Of a DNA stretch of 64,000 nucleotides, positions 35,068 to 44,538 are shown one piece after another. Source of the DNA: Bradyrhizobium sp. Ce-3 (GTDB lineage: Bacteria; Pseudomonadota; Alphaproteobacteria; Rhizobiales; Xanthobacteraceae); the NCBI RefSeq assembly GCF_022835695.1, contig NZ_BQUV01000007.1, positions 248,001-312,000 on the forward strand, written 5' to 3'. The position numbers and the translations under genes are program-made. Below the pieces are notes generated by a model, which did no database searches, was not told the origin of the DNA, and was given only the letters and a program-made list of their open reading frames with translations. Position 1 is the first letter of the stretch; each line of letters begins with the position of its first letter.

Positions 35068-37671
35068 ATGGAAAGGGCAAGGTTCGACAGAGCCAAAATT
35101 CTCGCTTTTGGCGACGCGCGGAGCATTGTGACCTGCGCGGTCGAAATCCTGATCATTGCCGCGATCTATGGCGGCCTTGCCGAAGCCGCGCGGCTCGTTC
35201 CCGCGATCAATCCAGCCGCGACACCACTCTGGCCGCCGACCGGGCTTGCGCTCGCACTGGTCCTGCTGCGCGGTCACCGGATCTGGCCGGCGATCCTGGC
35301 GGGAGCCGTCGTTCCCTACCTTATGGCCGACCGATCGTTGCTGGAGTTTGCCGCCGCCGGGATCGGCAGCCTGCTTGCTGCATTTGCCGGGGCATGGCTG
35401 ATCGACCGCTGGTCGAACGGTCGCCGGACCTTTGCCACGCCTGTCGGTGTCCTAAAGTTTGCAATCATTTGCTTTGCGCCGACCACGATCATCAGTTCGG
35501 CCATCGCCCTGGCCGGCTTCACGCTCGCCAACGAAACGAGCCTTCCCGATTCCATCGCCGCCGGGGTCACCTGGTGGCTTGCGGACGCTGCAGGCTGCCT
35601 GGTGATTGCTCCGGTCGTCGTGCTCTGGGCGACGATGCCCCTTCGCATTTCCTCCAAATGGAATCTCCTGGAGTCGATCGCAGTCCCCGCTCTCGCTGCC
35701 ATCATCGGGATCGTTGCTTACAGCCCGCTCATCGGCAGCGACCTCATCAGCACCAACCTCGACGTGTCGCTTCCGCATCGGAGCCTTCTGGGCTTTCTGG
35801 TTTTACTACCCCTGATCTGGGCCGGCCTGCGCGGCGATCGACGCACCGTGTCGACGGCTGCGTTCATTTTTGTCGGAGTGGCCGTGTGGGGGTTCTCGGC
35901 GGGGAATGATCCATTTCCAAAAATCGATCCGAATGGCGCATTGCTATCCTTGCTGGTGCTTTCGATCATCGTATCGGCGCCTCCCCTTGCCCTGGCAGCC
36001 GCAATTGCAACGCGCCAGAGCACGGAAGCGCGTCTCCTTTCTGTTCAGGACCAACTGAACGGTCAACTTGAGCGGAAAGCCTTGGCGCTCGACAGCATCA
36101 GGCGGCACTTCCAAACCCTTATCGAAGGTGTCGTCGACTATGCAATCTTTGCGCTTGATAGAGAGGGACACGTCACGAGCTGGAACAGCACCGCGCAAAA
36201 GATCATCGGCTACACTTCGGAAGAAATCATCGGCAAGCATTTTGGAATATTCTATCGGCCGGATGAACGCCGCGCGGGTTCACCGGCACACGCGCTGGAG
36301 ACGGCAATCGAACGGGGCAAGTACGACGTTGAGGGTTGGCGCATCAGAAAGAATGGTACGCCGTTCTTCATCACGGGCTCGGTCTCGTCGAGCCATGATG
36401 ACGCAGGAAATCTGATCGGCTTCATTAGCATTCTGCGGGACGCAACCGAGCGACGCGACGCGGAGGAGAAGCTTGTCCAGGCACGCGAACAGCTCGCGAT
36501 GTCGCAGAAAATGGAGGCAATCGGCAAGCTGACCGGCGGGATTGCACACGACTTCAACAATCTATTGATGATCATCGGAGGCAGCGCTCAGATCTTCACG
36601 CGCCTGCTTGATCCGAAACTGCCCAAAGCAATCGAAGCCATCCAGACCGCGGCGAAACGCGGCGAGAGCCTCACACGCCAATTGTTGACGTTCTCTCGTC
36701 ACCAGCATCTCAGCCCGACGGTCGTCGACCTGAATGCGTCCATCAAGAACATGCGGACGATGATCGAGAGCTCGTTGCGCGGGAACATCGTGTACAACGA
36801 GAACGTCGGCGAGGGCGTCGCGTCGATCAAGGTGGACCTCGCCGAGCTGGAGCTTGCGATCGTCAACATCGCCGTCAACGCGCGCGATGCAATGCCGAGC
36901 GGCGGCACCTTCACCTTGTCCGTCCATGCGGTGACCGCGAACCAGGAAACCAGCGGCGATCGCCGTGAAAAGGCCTACTTTGCGATCGCGCTTGGCGATA
37001 CCGGCACCGGTATTCCGCCCAATCTTCTGTCCAAGATGTTCGATCCGTTTTTCACGACCAAGGAGGTCGGTAAGGGGACCGGGCTCGGCCTGTCCCAGGT
37101 CTATGGTTTTGCCCATCAGGCCGGTGGAACGGTGACGGCAGACAGCAAGGTTGGGCAGGGAACAACGATTACGATCTACTTGCCGTCCAGTGCAGACGAA
37201 CAAACCGCCGGTAAGGACCTCGCCGCCGCCAGAGCAAGACCGAAGCAGCCGCAGCGGCAGACGGTTCTCGTTGTCGACGACAGCCCTGAAGTGGCGGATG
37301 TGACATCATCGCTGTTCGAGCATCTGGGTTACGAAACCATCTATCGGGATTCGGCCGAAGCGGCGTTGAAATTGCTCGATGCCGGCACGAGGATCGATCT
37401 CGTCTTCAGCGATATCGTCATGCCGGGAACCATCGATGGCGTCGGGCTCGCGAGAGAAGTGCGGTCGCGGTACCCGGGTTTGCCGATCGCCCTTACGACC
37501 GGCTACAGCGATGCTGCAAATGCGGCACCGCCAAGTCTGAAGATACTCCGCAAGCCGTTCGACACTGAGGCACTCAGAGATTTTATCCAGGATCTTGCAC
37601 CGCCGAGATCGGCGCGCTCTTCCGTCGTACCTTTGGCGTCAAACACGTCCGACGCTTCGCGCAGACATTGA
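35068..37671 (+). CDS. MASE1-PAS hybrid histidine kinase
   Basis: This 867-residue hybrid kinase begins with a MASE1 membrane sensor (about 15-310, around eight helices). A PAS domain (about 345-465; VVDYAIFALDREGHVTSWN) follows, then HisKA with His494 (GGIAHDFNNLLMIIGG). The ATPase domain has an N-box NIAVNARDAMPSGG, G1 GDTGTGIPP and G2 GKGTGLGLS. The receiver domain carries Asp782 (LVFSDIVMPG). All key residues are present. No separate response regulator or output gene adjoins it, so phosphotransfer may go elsewhere. Codon use looks less GC-biased than in neighbours, and the gene is followed by a relic of a GGDEF gene, so it may have been acquired. Confidence 0.9.
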   Translation: MERARFDRAKILAFGDARSIVTCAVEILIIAAIYGGLAEAARLVPAINPAATPLWPPTGLALALVLLRGHRIWPAILAGAVVPYLMADRSLLEFAAAGIGSLLAAFAGAWLIDRWSNGRRTFATPVGVLKFAIICFAPTTIISSAIALAGFTLANETSLPDSIAAGVTWWLADAAGCLVIAPVVVLWATMPLRISSKWNLLESIAVPALAAIIGIVAYSPLIGSDLISTNLDVSLPHRSLLGFLVLLPLIWAGLRGDRRTVSTAAFIFVGVAVWGFSAGNDPFPKIDPNGALLSLLVLSIIVSAPPLALAAAIATRQSTEARLLSVQDQLNGQLERKALALDSIRRHFQTLIEGVVDYAIFALDREGHVTSWNSTAQKIIGYTSEEIIGKHFGIFYRPDERRAGSPAHALETAIERGKYDVEGWRIRKNGTPFFITGSVSSSHDDAGNLIGFISILRDATERRDAEEKLVQAREQLAMSQKMEAIGKLTGGIAHDFNNLLMIIGGSAQIFTRLLDPKLPKAIEAIQTAAKRGESLTRQLLTFSRHQHLSPTVVDLNASIKNMRTMIESSLRGNIVYNENVGEGVASIKVDLAELELAIVNIAVNARDAMPSGGTFTLSVHAVTANQETSGDRREKAYFAIALGDTGTGIPPNLLSKMFDPFFTTKEVGKGTGLGLSQVYGFAHQAGGTVTADSKVGQGTTITIYLPSSADEQTAGKDLAAARARPKQPQRQTVLVVDDSPEVADVTSSLFEHLGYETIYRDSAEAALKLLDAGTRIDLVFSDIVMPGTIDGVGLAREVRSRYPGLPIALTTGYSDAANAAPPSLKILRKPFDTEALRDFIQDLAPPRSARSSVVPLASNTSDASRRH

Positions 37672-37696
37672 TCGACCGCCATCGCGGGCACTGATC

Positions 37697-37765
37697 GGCG
37701 GTGCCGACGCGGTGATCGAGCGCGGATTGGAGACGTTGGACGAAGCCGGGATGACACTGGCGGGC
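37697..37765 (+). pseudogene. Relic of a GGDEF-protein C-terminus
   Basis: The frame reads GGADAVIERGLETLDEAGMTLAG, closely matching the C-terminus of the diguanylate cyclase at 32033-33724 (NAVIEHGFLQTLDEAGMALA). The nucleotide match includes GAAGCCGGGATG and ACTGGCG. No GGDEF domain precedes it: the MASE1 kinase gene ends 25 bases upstream. It is best read as the tail of a lost paralog. Confidence 0.75.
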
Positions 37766-37781
37766 TGCGCAGCTCCTCCTT

Positions 37782-37834
37782 CGTCATTCCGGGGCTCGCG
37801 AAGCGCGAGCCCTGCGGGCTGCCCCGGAATGACG
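37782..37834. repeat. CGTCATTCCGGGG inverted repeat, short copy
   Basis: CGTCATTCCGGGGCTCGCG and GCCCCGGAATGACG form the ends of a 53-base version of the element at 8479-8582, with GGGCTCGCG/CGCGAGCCC inside. It directly follows the GGDEF relic. Confidence 0.82.
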
Positions 37835-37905
37835 AGGCGGCTTTCCTGTTGCGAGGCGAACTTCAGTCACGCTATCGCGCCATGGAGCCCGACCTCACCC
37901 TTCCA

Positions 37906-39318
37906 TCAATTCATCGGCCCGGCCGAACGCGGCGACGCGCGGCGCTTGTGTTTTGCGGGAGGTGCCGCGGGCTCCGGCGTCGCTTCCTTCACGCCGCCGA
38001 TCCTGCGCAGCGCGGCGTCGGCGGCGCGCTCGCCGCTGTCCCAGGCGCCGTCGACCGTGCCCCACAGCGTCTCATGTGTGGCCTCGCCCGCGAGATACAT
38101 CGCGCCGATCGGCTCGCTCAAAATCCTGCGCGAGAATTGCGCGCCTGGCGCTGCGGCCGACATTGCGCCTTGAACGAAGGGCTGTGCATTCCAGCGCGTC
38201 GCGCTGGTCTTCTTCACGGCGGCGCCGACCTCGCTGCCGTAGAGCCTGGTCAGCCATTCCACCGCGAACGCCGCCATCGCCTTCTCGCCCTGCGCCGACA
38301 GATCGCGGCCGAACGAGCCGGCGACGTCGATCGTGCACAGCGAGGAGCCGGCGATATTGCCGTAGAGCAGCGCGGTCCTGGCCGAATTGCTCTGCTCGAT
38401 GATGACGTCGTCGCGTGACAGCCCGAGCGGATTGCCGGGGATCTGCAGCGCGATGCGGTCGTAGCTGCCGAGCGTCAGCTTCGCGGCGGCATCGAGCGCG
38501 CGCTTCGGCAGCTCGGGCGTAAACTTGATACTGCCGCTCGCGAGCACGTTGCTCGACACCGTGACGATGGCGGCGCGCGCCGTGATCTTGCCGGCGGGCG
38601 TCTCGACCATCACGTCGCGATTGCTCCACAGGATGCGCTGCGCCGGCGTCGACAGCACCAGCGGCAACCCCTCGCCGAGCTTTGCGATCAGCGCGCCGAG
38701 CCCCTGCCGGCAGGCGATCGCGGTGTTGCGATCCTGCGCGCGCACCTTGTCGACGGCGGACAGGTCCTTCAGATCCTTGCCGCTGAAATTGGCGCCGAGC
38801 AGGAATTCCGCGGTGCCGGTCCAATCGCCGAGATCCTTCGGCATCGCGGCGGCGCAGGCAATATCGGCCCTCCGCGAGGCATCGTCGACGGCGCGATTGG
38901 CGCGCACCAGCGCCGCCAGAAATTCCTCGGTCTCGCCGGGACGGGCGTAGCGCCGGCCGATGCGGATCTTCTGGCCCGCCGGCGCCGTGACGATGTCGAG
39001 GCCCGCGGAGCGCGCCAGCCGGATCATCGGATTGGTTTCGGGATTGTGCATCCAGCGCGCGCCGCGATCGAACGGCGCGTCGAAGGTCGATGCATCGGTC
39101 TGGCAGCGGCCGCCGAGCTGGCCCGATGCTTCCACCACGATCACTTTGCGGTTTGCGGCAGCGATCCGTCGCGCCGCGGCAATGCCCGCGGCCCCGGCGC
39201 CGATCACGACGATGTCGGCCTCGCGCGGCGGCGGCGCAGCAAGGACCGGTCCGCCCAGAGCGGGCGCCAGTGCAAGAGCAGCCGACGCCGACAGGAAATC
39301 GCGGCGGGTCACTGGCAT
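37906..39318 (-). CDS. Tat-exported flavin amine oxidase-like protein
   Basis: This 470-residue FAD protein starts with a twin-arginine signal (TRRDFLSASAALALAPALGG), so it is exported folded to the periplasm. The FAD motif IVVIGAGAAGIAAARRIA, the GGRCQT turn and the closing MYLAGEATHETLWGTVDGA identify the amine-oxidase / monoamine-oxidase-like superfamily. The substrate is unknown. A basic Pro/Ala/Lys-rich tail of about 25 residues follows the catalytic core. Confidence 0.88.
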   Translation of the reverse strand: MPVTRRDFLSASAALALAPALGGPVLAAPPPREADIVVIGAGAAGIAAARRIAAANRKVIVVEASGQLGGRCQTDASTFDAPFDRGARWMHNPETNPMIRLARSAGLDIVTAPAGQKIRIGRRYARPGETEEFLAALVRANRAVDDASRRADIACAAAMPKDLGDWTGTAEFLLGANFSGKDLKDLSAVDKVRAQDRNTAIACRQGLGALIAKLGEGLPLVLSTPAQRILWSNRDVMVETPAGKITARAAIVTVSSNVLASGSIKFTPELPKRALDAAAKLTLGSYDRIALQIPGNPLGLSRDDVIIEQSNSARTALLYGNIAGSSLCTIDVAGSFGRDLSAQGEKAMAAFAVEWLTRLYGSEVGAAVKKTSATRWNAQPFVQGAMSAAAPGAQFSRRILSEPIGAMYLAGEATHETLWGTVDGAWDSGERAADAALRRIGGVKEATPEPAAPPAKHKRRASPRSAGPMN

Positions 39319-39516
39319 GGCTTAGCTTCTGGCATGGTTTCCGGGGACTTGCAGGAAATGGGAACGCTTCGCGAACTGTGCCGCATCTCACCGACCGCAG
39401 CAACACTCATGGTAAATCAATCATGATTGATCCGGAGATGGCATGAACTAAATTGCAACGGCTTGCGACCATGATTAGGTCAAACGAAGCGGTCGTAGAA
39501 CCGCTGGGGGGAATCC

Positions 39517-40398
39517 ATGGGCGTAATGCTCGATACCGTCGGTAAATGGATCGCGGGGTACCTGCAGAAGGAGGTCCCCGGTTACGAGCCGTTCACGCCG
39601 AGCGACCCGGACCATCTGCGGAGCATCATGCAGCCCGGCGATGTGCTGCTGGTCGAAGGCAACAACCGCATTTCCGGCATCATCAAATACCTCACGCAAT
39701 CGACCTGGTCGCACGCCGCGCTGTTCGTCGGACCGATCGACGGCGCGTTCGAGCCCGATGGCGAACAGCATGTGCTGATCGAGGCCAATATCGGCGAGGG
39801 CGTGACCTCGGCACCGCTATCGAAATATCTCGCCTATCACACCCGGCTCTGCCGTCCGGTCGGTCTGTCCTACGAGGACCGCACCACGGTGTGCCGCTAC
39901 GCCATCAACCGCATCGGCTTCGGCTACGACACCAAGAACATCGTCGATCTGGCGCGCTTCCTGTTTCCGCTGCCGATCCCGCAGCGCTGGCGCCGCCGCA
40001 TGATCGCGTTCGGCTCCGGCGATCCGACCAAGATCATCTGCTCGGCGCTGATCGCGCAGGCGTTCGACGCCGTGCGCTATCCGATCCTGCCCAAGATCAC
40101 GCGCGCCGCCAGCCGCAAGGCGCGCCGCGAGATCCTGCACATCCGCGATTCCTCGCTCTACATGCCGCGCGACTTCGACATCTCGCCCTATTTCGAAGTC
40201 GTCAAACCCACCATCGTGCACGGTTTCGACTACACGGCCCTGCACTGGGCCGACAAGCAGAAGCCGCTCCAGGAGGTAGCCGGCGAATTCAGCGTGTTTC
40301 CAGAGCACAGGTCGCCGCCGCTTGTTCCTGAAGCGATTGACGAAGAGACGGCGCTTCCGGCTGCGGAAATGACCGCGGCAGAGTCCGCGCCGGTGTGA
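39517..40398 (+). CDS. YiiX-like permuted NlpC/P60 hydrolase
   Basis: This 293-residue protein matches the YiiX/YebB-type permuted papain-fold family. The catalytic His66 is in TWSHAALFVG and the Cys175 in IICSALIAQAFD, the reversed order expected for the permuted fold. Members act on lipids or peptides. There is no signal peptide; the N-terminal ~25 residues could be a membrane-surface helix. The C-terminal ~60 residues are acidic and variable. Confidence 0.8.
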   Translation: MGVMLDTVGKWIAGYLQKEVPGYEPFTPSDPDHLRSIMQPGDVLLVEGNNRISGIIKYLTQSTWSHAALFVGPIDGAFEPDGEQHVLIEANIGEGVTSAPLSKYLAYHTRLCRPVGLSYEDRTTVCRYAINRIGFGYDTKNIVDLARFLFPLPIPQRWRRRMIAFGSGDPTKIICSALIAQAFDAVRYPILPKITRAASRKARREILHIRDSSLYMPRDFDISPYFEVVKPTIVHGFDYTALHWADKQKPLQEVAGEFSVFPEHRSPPLVPEAIDEETALPAAEMTAAESAPV

Positions 40399-40549
40399 CC
40401 AGCGCCGATGCCAGGCCCGCCCTGCCGGGCGGCGGTCGTGTCAACCATGATCTGGATTCCTTCTAGGCATCCGGCTTCGTCGTTGAGTTCTCGCTGCTGC
40501 ATTACTAGGGTGCGCGCGCTTCAGTTTGGCTTCATTCGGTAGTTTTACG

Positions 40550-42175
40550 GTGTTTTCGTTGATCGATTTCTCGGCGCTGGCTGCAGCGTCGGAGAAAGAC
40601 CCGGCGCGGTGGCGCCGCCCATTCATCAAATGGCTCGACGGGATCGAGGCAGGGTGGTCGATCCCGCTGCTGCTCGTTCTGTTTGTCGCGATCTGGACCG
40701 CGTATCTCGTCATCGCCTATCTCGGCGCCGGCCTGCACCCCGATGTGCTCGAGACCTGGACGCTCGGCCGGCACCTCGCATGGGGATACGCCAAGCATCC
40801 GCCGTTGATGGGCTGGATCACGCGGGGATGGACCGCGATCTTCCCGCTGACCGATTGGTCGCTGCAACTGATGGCGATGGTCAACGCAGCCGTGGCGCTG
40901 TGGGCGGTCGACCTGATCTCGCATCGGTTTGTCCGTGGCGAAAAGCGGGTGATCGTGCTGCTGCTCGCGATGCTGCTGCCGGTCTATCAATTCCACGCCC
41001 AGCGCTTCAACGCCAACACCGTGCTGCTGGCCGCCTGGCCGCTGGCGACCTACTGCTTCCTGCGCGCGTTCGAGGCGCCGAGGCAGCCCGGCTGGGCGAT
41101 CGCTGCCGGCGCGGCCTGCGCGCTCGCCATGCTCGGAAAATATTATTCGATCTTCCTGGTCGCGAGCTTCGTCTTCGCTTCCGTGCTGCATCCGGACCGC
41201 CGCCGCTATCTGCTGTCGGCCTCGCCCTGGATCTCGACATTGGCCGGCATGCTCGTGCTCGGCCCGCATCTGCACTGGCTCGCCACCACGGGCGCAACGA
41301 CGTTCGACTATGCGCTCGCGCACACCGGCGCCGATCATGCCGCCGCGCTGCGGGAAGTCACCTATTTCATCCTGGGGCTGATCGCGGCGCTCTCGGTCGC
41401 GGCGGTCACCTGGGCGTTCATCGCCGGACCGCGGCTGGCGCGGTTGCCGGGAGATCTACGCGCCATGAACTCCGGGCTCCGCCTGCTGCTGCTGGTCGCA
41501 ATCGGGACCATCCTGTTTCCGGTTGGCGTTTCGCTTGCGGTCGGCACCGACCTGCCGTCGCTCTGGGCGGTGCAGGGCCTGTTCCTGTTCATCACTCTGA
41601 TCGTCTGCACAACGAGCTATCCGATCGAGCGCTTCTATGCGGTCAATCTCGCCGTCATGGTGGCGGGATTCGCGCTTCTGGCCGTCGCCGTCGGCGCTCC
41701 GGTCCATGCCCTCTATCGCAACGCTTACGGCTATGAAGAGGGCCGCGGCTTCTATCACGCGGTCGCAGCCGAGCTCACCGCGCGATGGCACGACGCGGCC
41801 GGGACGCCGCTCGCTGCCGTCAGCGGCGACGACGCGCTCGCTTTCGCCGCGGCCTTCTACAGTCCGGACCATCCGTTCTATGCCCGGCCGTTTGCCTATC
41901 AGTACACCTGGGGCCTGCCGCGCAAGGTCACGCTGGACCGTGGCTGGGCCGCGCTGTGTTTCGCCGATCAGCCGGATTGCCTGAACTGGATGGCGCGCAC
42001 GACATTGCGCGCAACGGACGTCATTCGCTCCGAATTCGATGCCGAGACGACGTTGCTCGGCAGGCGCGGCCAGACCCGACGGGTCGTGATGCTGATCGTG
42101 CCGCCGACCCGCGAAACGCCCGCCGTGCATCCCGATGTCGAGGATTTCAGCTCGAGCCGCCGCGCGCGCGACTGA
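40550..42175 (+). CDS. Family-39-type membrane glycosyltransferase
   Basis: This protein of about 541 residues is of the ArnT/PMT (GT39, GT-C fold) class: around ten membrane helices, an early acidic loop (HPDVLETWTLGRHLAWGYAK) and KHPPLMGW, typical of glycosyltransferases that use polyprenyl-phosphate sugars. It probably decorates an envelope glycan or lipid A. The start is uncertain: GTG 40550 or TTG 40526. The soluble C-terminal part (about 400-541) carries no motif I can name. It is convergent with the TonB receptor, and the stop codons touch. Confidence 0.82.
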   Translation: MFSLIDFSALAAASEKDPARWRRPFIKWLDGIEAGWSIPLLLVLFVAIWTAYLVIAYLGAGLHPDVLETWTLGRHLAWGYAKHPPLMGWITRGWTAIFPLTDWSLQLMAMVNAAVALWAVDLISHRFVRGEKRVIVLLLAMLLPVYQFHAQRFNANTVLLAAWPLATYCFLRAFEAPRQPGWAIAAGAACALAMLGKYYSIFLVASFVFASVLHPDRRRYLLSASPWISTLAGMLVLGPHLHWLATTGATTFDYALAHTGADHAAALREVTYFILGLIAALSVAAVTWAFIAGPRLARLPGDLRAMNSGLRLLLLVAIGTILFPVGVSLAVGTDLPSLWAVQGLFLFITLIVCTTSYPIERFYAVNLAVMVAGFALLAVAVGAPVHALYRNAYGYEEGRGFYHAVAAELTARWHDAAGTPLAAVSGDDALAFAAAFYSPDHPFYARPFAYQYTWGLPRKVTLDRGWAALCFADQPDCLNWMARTTLRATDVIRSEFDAETTLLGRRGQTRRVVMLIVPPTRETPAVHPDVEDFSSSRRARD

Positions 42176-44377
42176 TCAGAACGTCGCCGCCAGTGTCAGG
42201 CGGACGGCGAGCGGCTCCGCCGGATGCACATGGCGGTCGGCGACGCCGCCGATCGGTTCGCCCGGCAGCCGCGACAGATAGTAGTATTCGATCTGGTTGG
42301 TTTGCGCGTTGAAGAGATTGAGGACGTCGAGCTGCAGCCGCATCCCGTTGTCGAATTTGTAGCCGGCACGGGCGTTGACGATGAACGACGACAGCGACCG
42401 CACGCTGTCGTCCTCGAGCAGCGGACGCGGGCCGAAATAGCGGGCGCGCAGGCTGCCGAACCAGCCCGTCTCGTGGCCGAAGGTGACGCCGCCGCTGGCA
42501 ACCCAGCTAGGTGCGCCCGGAATGAAATTGCCGACCGGATCGCTATCCGTGAAGCGCGCGCGGGTGTAAGCGAGATCGAAATCGAGGTTGATCCACGGCA
42601 GCAATTTGTACTGATTGGTCCACTCGACGCCGACGCGCCGGCTCGGCCGGCTCGGTTCCGTGGTACCGGCATCGCCGACGAACAAGAGCTCGGAATCGAA
42701 GTCGAGCACGAACACCGCAAGCGACGAGGTGAGTCCGTCGATCACTTTGGTGCGGATGCCGAGCTCGGCGCCCTTTGAACGCACCAATAGCGGCACGCGC
42801 TCGAGCGGCGTCACCTTGTCGTTGGGATCGACGGTGATGGTTGCCCCCCGGATGTCGTTGGAATGCAGGCCGAAGCCGGCATTGCCGTAGAACTCGGTCC
42901 TGGACCAGGGGCCGAGCACGATGCCGGCCTTCGGGCTCGTCATCGCGGCCTGCGCATTGCCGGAATTCTGCGGGGTGTCGCTCAGCACATGGCCGGCGAA
43001 ATAATCCTCGCGGATGCCGACCGTGGTACGCAGCCAATCGGTCCAGCGCGCCGTCGTATCGGCCCACAGCGCGACGCTGCCCTCCTGCACCTGGTCGCTG
43101 CGCACGGTGGACAGGATCTCGCGCTGCGCCGTCTTGAACAGGCCGACAGTGATGTCGTCATAGCGGGTCTGCACGCCGAACCGGGTCTGGGTATCGATGC
43201 CGGCAATGCGGATATCGGCGGCGTGGCTGGCATCGAAGCCGTAGACGGTGCGTCTGTCGGTCTGGCTGAACTGATCGCCGTTGACGGGATCGTCGAGGAA
43301 ATAGGTGAAGTCGTTGTAGAGCTGCAGCGAGGAGCGGATCGCATAGGCGTTGAGCCTGGTCTGCCCGTAATCGCTGGACTGCGCCCAATTGCCCGACAGG
43401 CTGAAGCGGCTCGCGGTGCCGCCGTCGGTCGGATCGAGCGAGCCATAGCGGCCGATCAGGCCCTGTTCGATCGCGCGCTGCGCCACCTGGTCGGTCGAAT
43501 TCCAGCCGTTGGAATAGGCCATCGCAGTCAGCGAGAAGCCGTCGGTCGCGGTGCCCTGGCTGTAGCGCAACACGCCGTTGAGCTTGCGGATATCGTCGGG
43601 CACGTCCCACGGGCCGTTGTATCTGTTGGCCTCGAAGGCCGCGAGCAGCGTGCCGTCACCGACCTTGGTCGAGCCCGCGGCCATCGCGCGCTGATAACCG
43701 AAACTGCCGGCCGTCAGCTCGACAATGTTCCTGGGCAGGCCGTTCAGATAGTTGATATCGACCGCACCGGCGGACGCGAAGTCGCCCTTGTCCGCGTAGT
43801 AGGGACCTTTGCGCACATCGATCGACTGGATCAGCTCCGGGATCAGGAAGTTGATGTCGGCATAGCCCTGGCCGTGACCATGGGTCGGCATGTTGACCGG
43901 CATGCCGCCGACGGAGATCGCGAGATCGGTGCCGTGGTCGAGATTGAAGCCGCGCAGGAAATACTGGTTGGCTTTGCCTTCGCCGGAATGCTGGGTGACG
44001 ATCAGGCCCGGCACCGCCTCCAGGACTTCGCCGACGCGCGAGACCGGCCGCGCATTCACCTCGTCGCCGCTGATCTGCCGCGCGCTGGCGGCGGCCGGTT
44101 GCAGGCCGGGAGTCACCGTGGCGGCCCCGCCGGTGACGCCGCTCGCCGCAGCGGGGGATTGGATCGGCTGCGGCGCGGCCGGCTTACGGCCGCTGGCGGC
44201 GGCATGATGCCGGCGCTGCGACGGCCTGGTGCGCTTGGGCGGGGCCTGATCGGGCGAGGTCACCGTCACCGGCGGCAACTGCCCGGGCGCAGCGGCAAGC
44301 GTCTGCGCTTCGGCGAGCGGCGCGAAGGCCGCTAGGGATGCGGCAGCGGGAAATATCCGCCATACAGTACGTCGCAA
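42176..44377 (-). CDS. TonB-dependent receptor, probable nickel uptake
   Basis: This outer-membrane receptor of about 733 residues has a signal peptide ending FAPLAEA-QT, a Pro/Ala-rich N-terminal segment, and a plug domain (GEVLEAVPGLIVTQHSGEGKA is typical). A 22-strand barrel ends in LTLAATF, a proper C-terminal beta signal. The start is a judgement: the frame is open to TTG 44461, but that start abuts a NikR operator. TTG 44377 follows GGGGG with eight bases between and gives a normal 24-residue signal. It is divergent from nikR, so nickel (or a nickel chelate) is the likely cargo. Nickel is needed for uptake hydrogenase and urease. Confidence 0.8.
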   Translation of the reverse strand: MRRTVWRIFPAAASLAAFAPLAEAQTLAAAPGQLPPVTVTSPDQAPPKRTRPSQRRHHAAASGRKPAAPQPIQSPAAASGVTGGAATVTPGLQPAAASARQISGDEVNARPVSRVGEVLEAVPGLIVTQHSGEGKANQYFLRGFNLDHGTDLAISVGGMPVNMPTHGHGQGYADINFLIPELIQSIDVRKGPYYADKGDFASAGAVDINYLNGLPRNIVELTAGSFGYQRAMAAGSTKVGDGTLLAAFEANRYNGPWDVPDDIRKLNGVLRYSQGTATDGFSLTAMAYSNGWNSTDQVAQRAIEQGLIGRYGSLDPTDGGTASRFSLSGNWAQSSDYGQTRLNAYAIRSSLQLYNDFTYFLDDPVNGDQFSQTDRRTVYGFDASHAADIRIAGIDTQTRFGVQTRYDDITVGLFKTAQREILSTVRSDQVQEGSVALWADTTARWTDWLRTTVGIREDYFAGHVLSDTPQNSGNAQAAMTSPKAGIVLGPWSRTEFYGNAGFGLHSNDIRGATITVDPNDKVTPLERVPLLVRSKGAELGIRTKVIDGLTSSLAVFVLDFDSELLFVGDAGTTEPSRPSRRVGVEWTNQYKLLPWINLDFDLAYTRARFTDSDPVGNFIPGAPSWVASGGVTFGHETGWFGSLRARYFGPRPLLEDDSVRSLSSFIVNARAGYKFDNGMRLQLDVLNLFNAQTNQIEYYYLSRLPGEPIGGVADRHVHPAEPLAVRLTLAATF

Positions 44378-44466
44378 CGCCCATGCCCCCGCATGACACC
44401 TGTTACAGTCATGCGACGACCGCACCAGCCCAGTCCAATCCCGGCGCAGTGACGCTAGCAAGCACG

Positions 44467-44494
44467 GTATGACGTTTCAATATAAATGTCATAC
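44467..44494. promoter_or_regulatory. NikR operator
   Basis: GTATGA-N16-TCATAC, with exactly 16 bases between the half-sites, matches the E. coli NikR operator consensus perfectly. It lies between the divergent TonB receptor and nikR genes. NikR with nickel would repress both promoters here. Confidence 0.85.
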
Positions 44495-44538
44495 CACCAG
44501 GTAATTGAGCAGGCAATCGAGCCAAACACGGACAATTC

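Noticed and set aside
42176-44461. TonB receptor starting at TTG 44461
   Set aside because: That codon lies six bases from the NikR operator, leaving no space for a leader and ribosome site; a start at 44377 gives a normal signal peptide.
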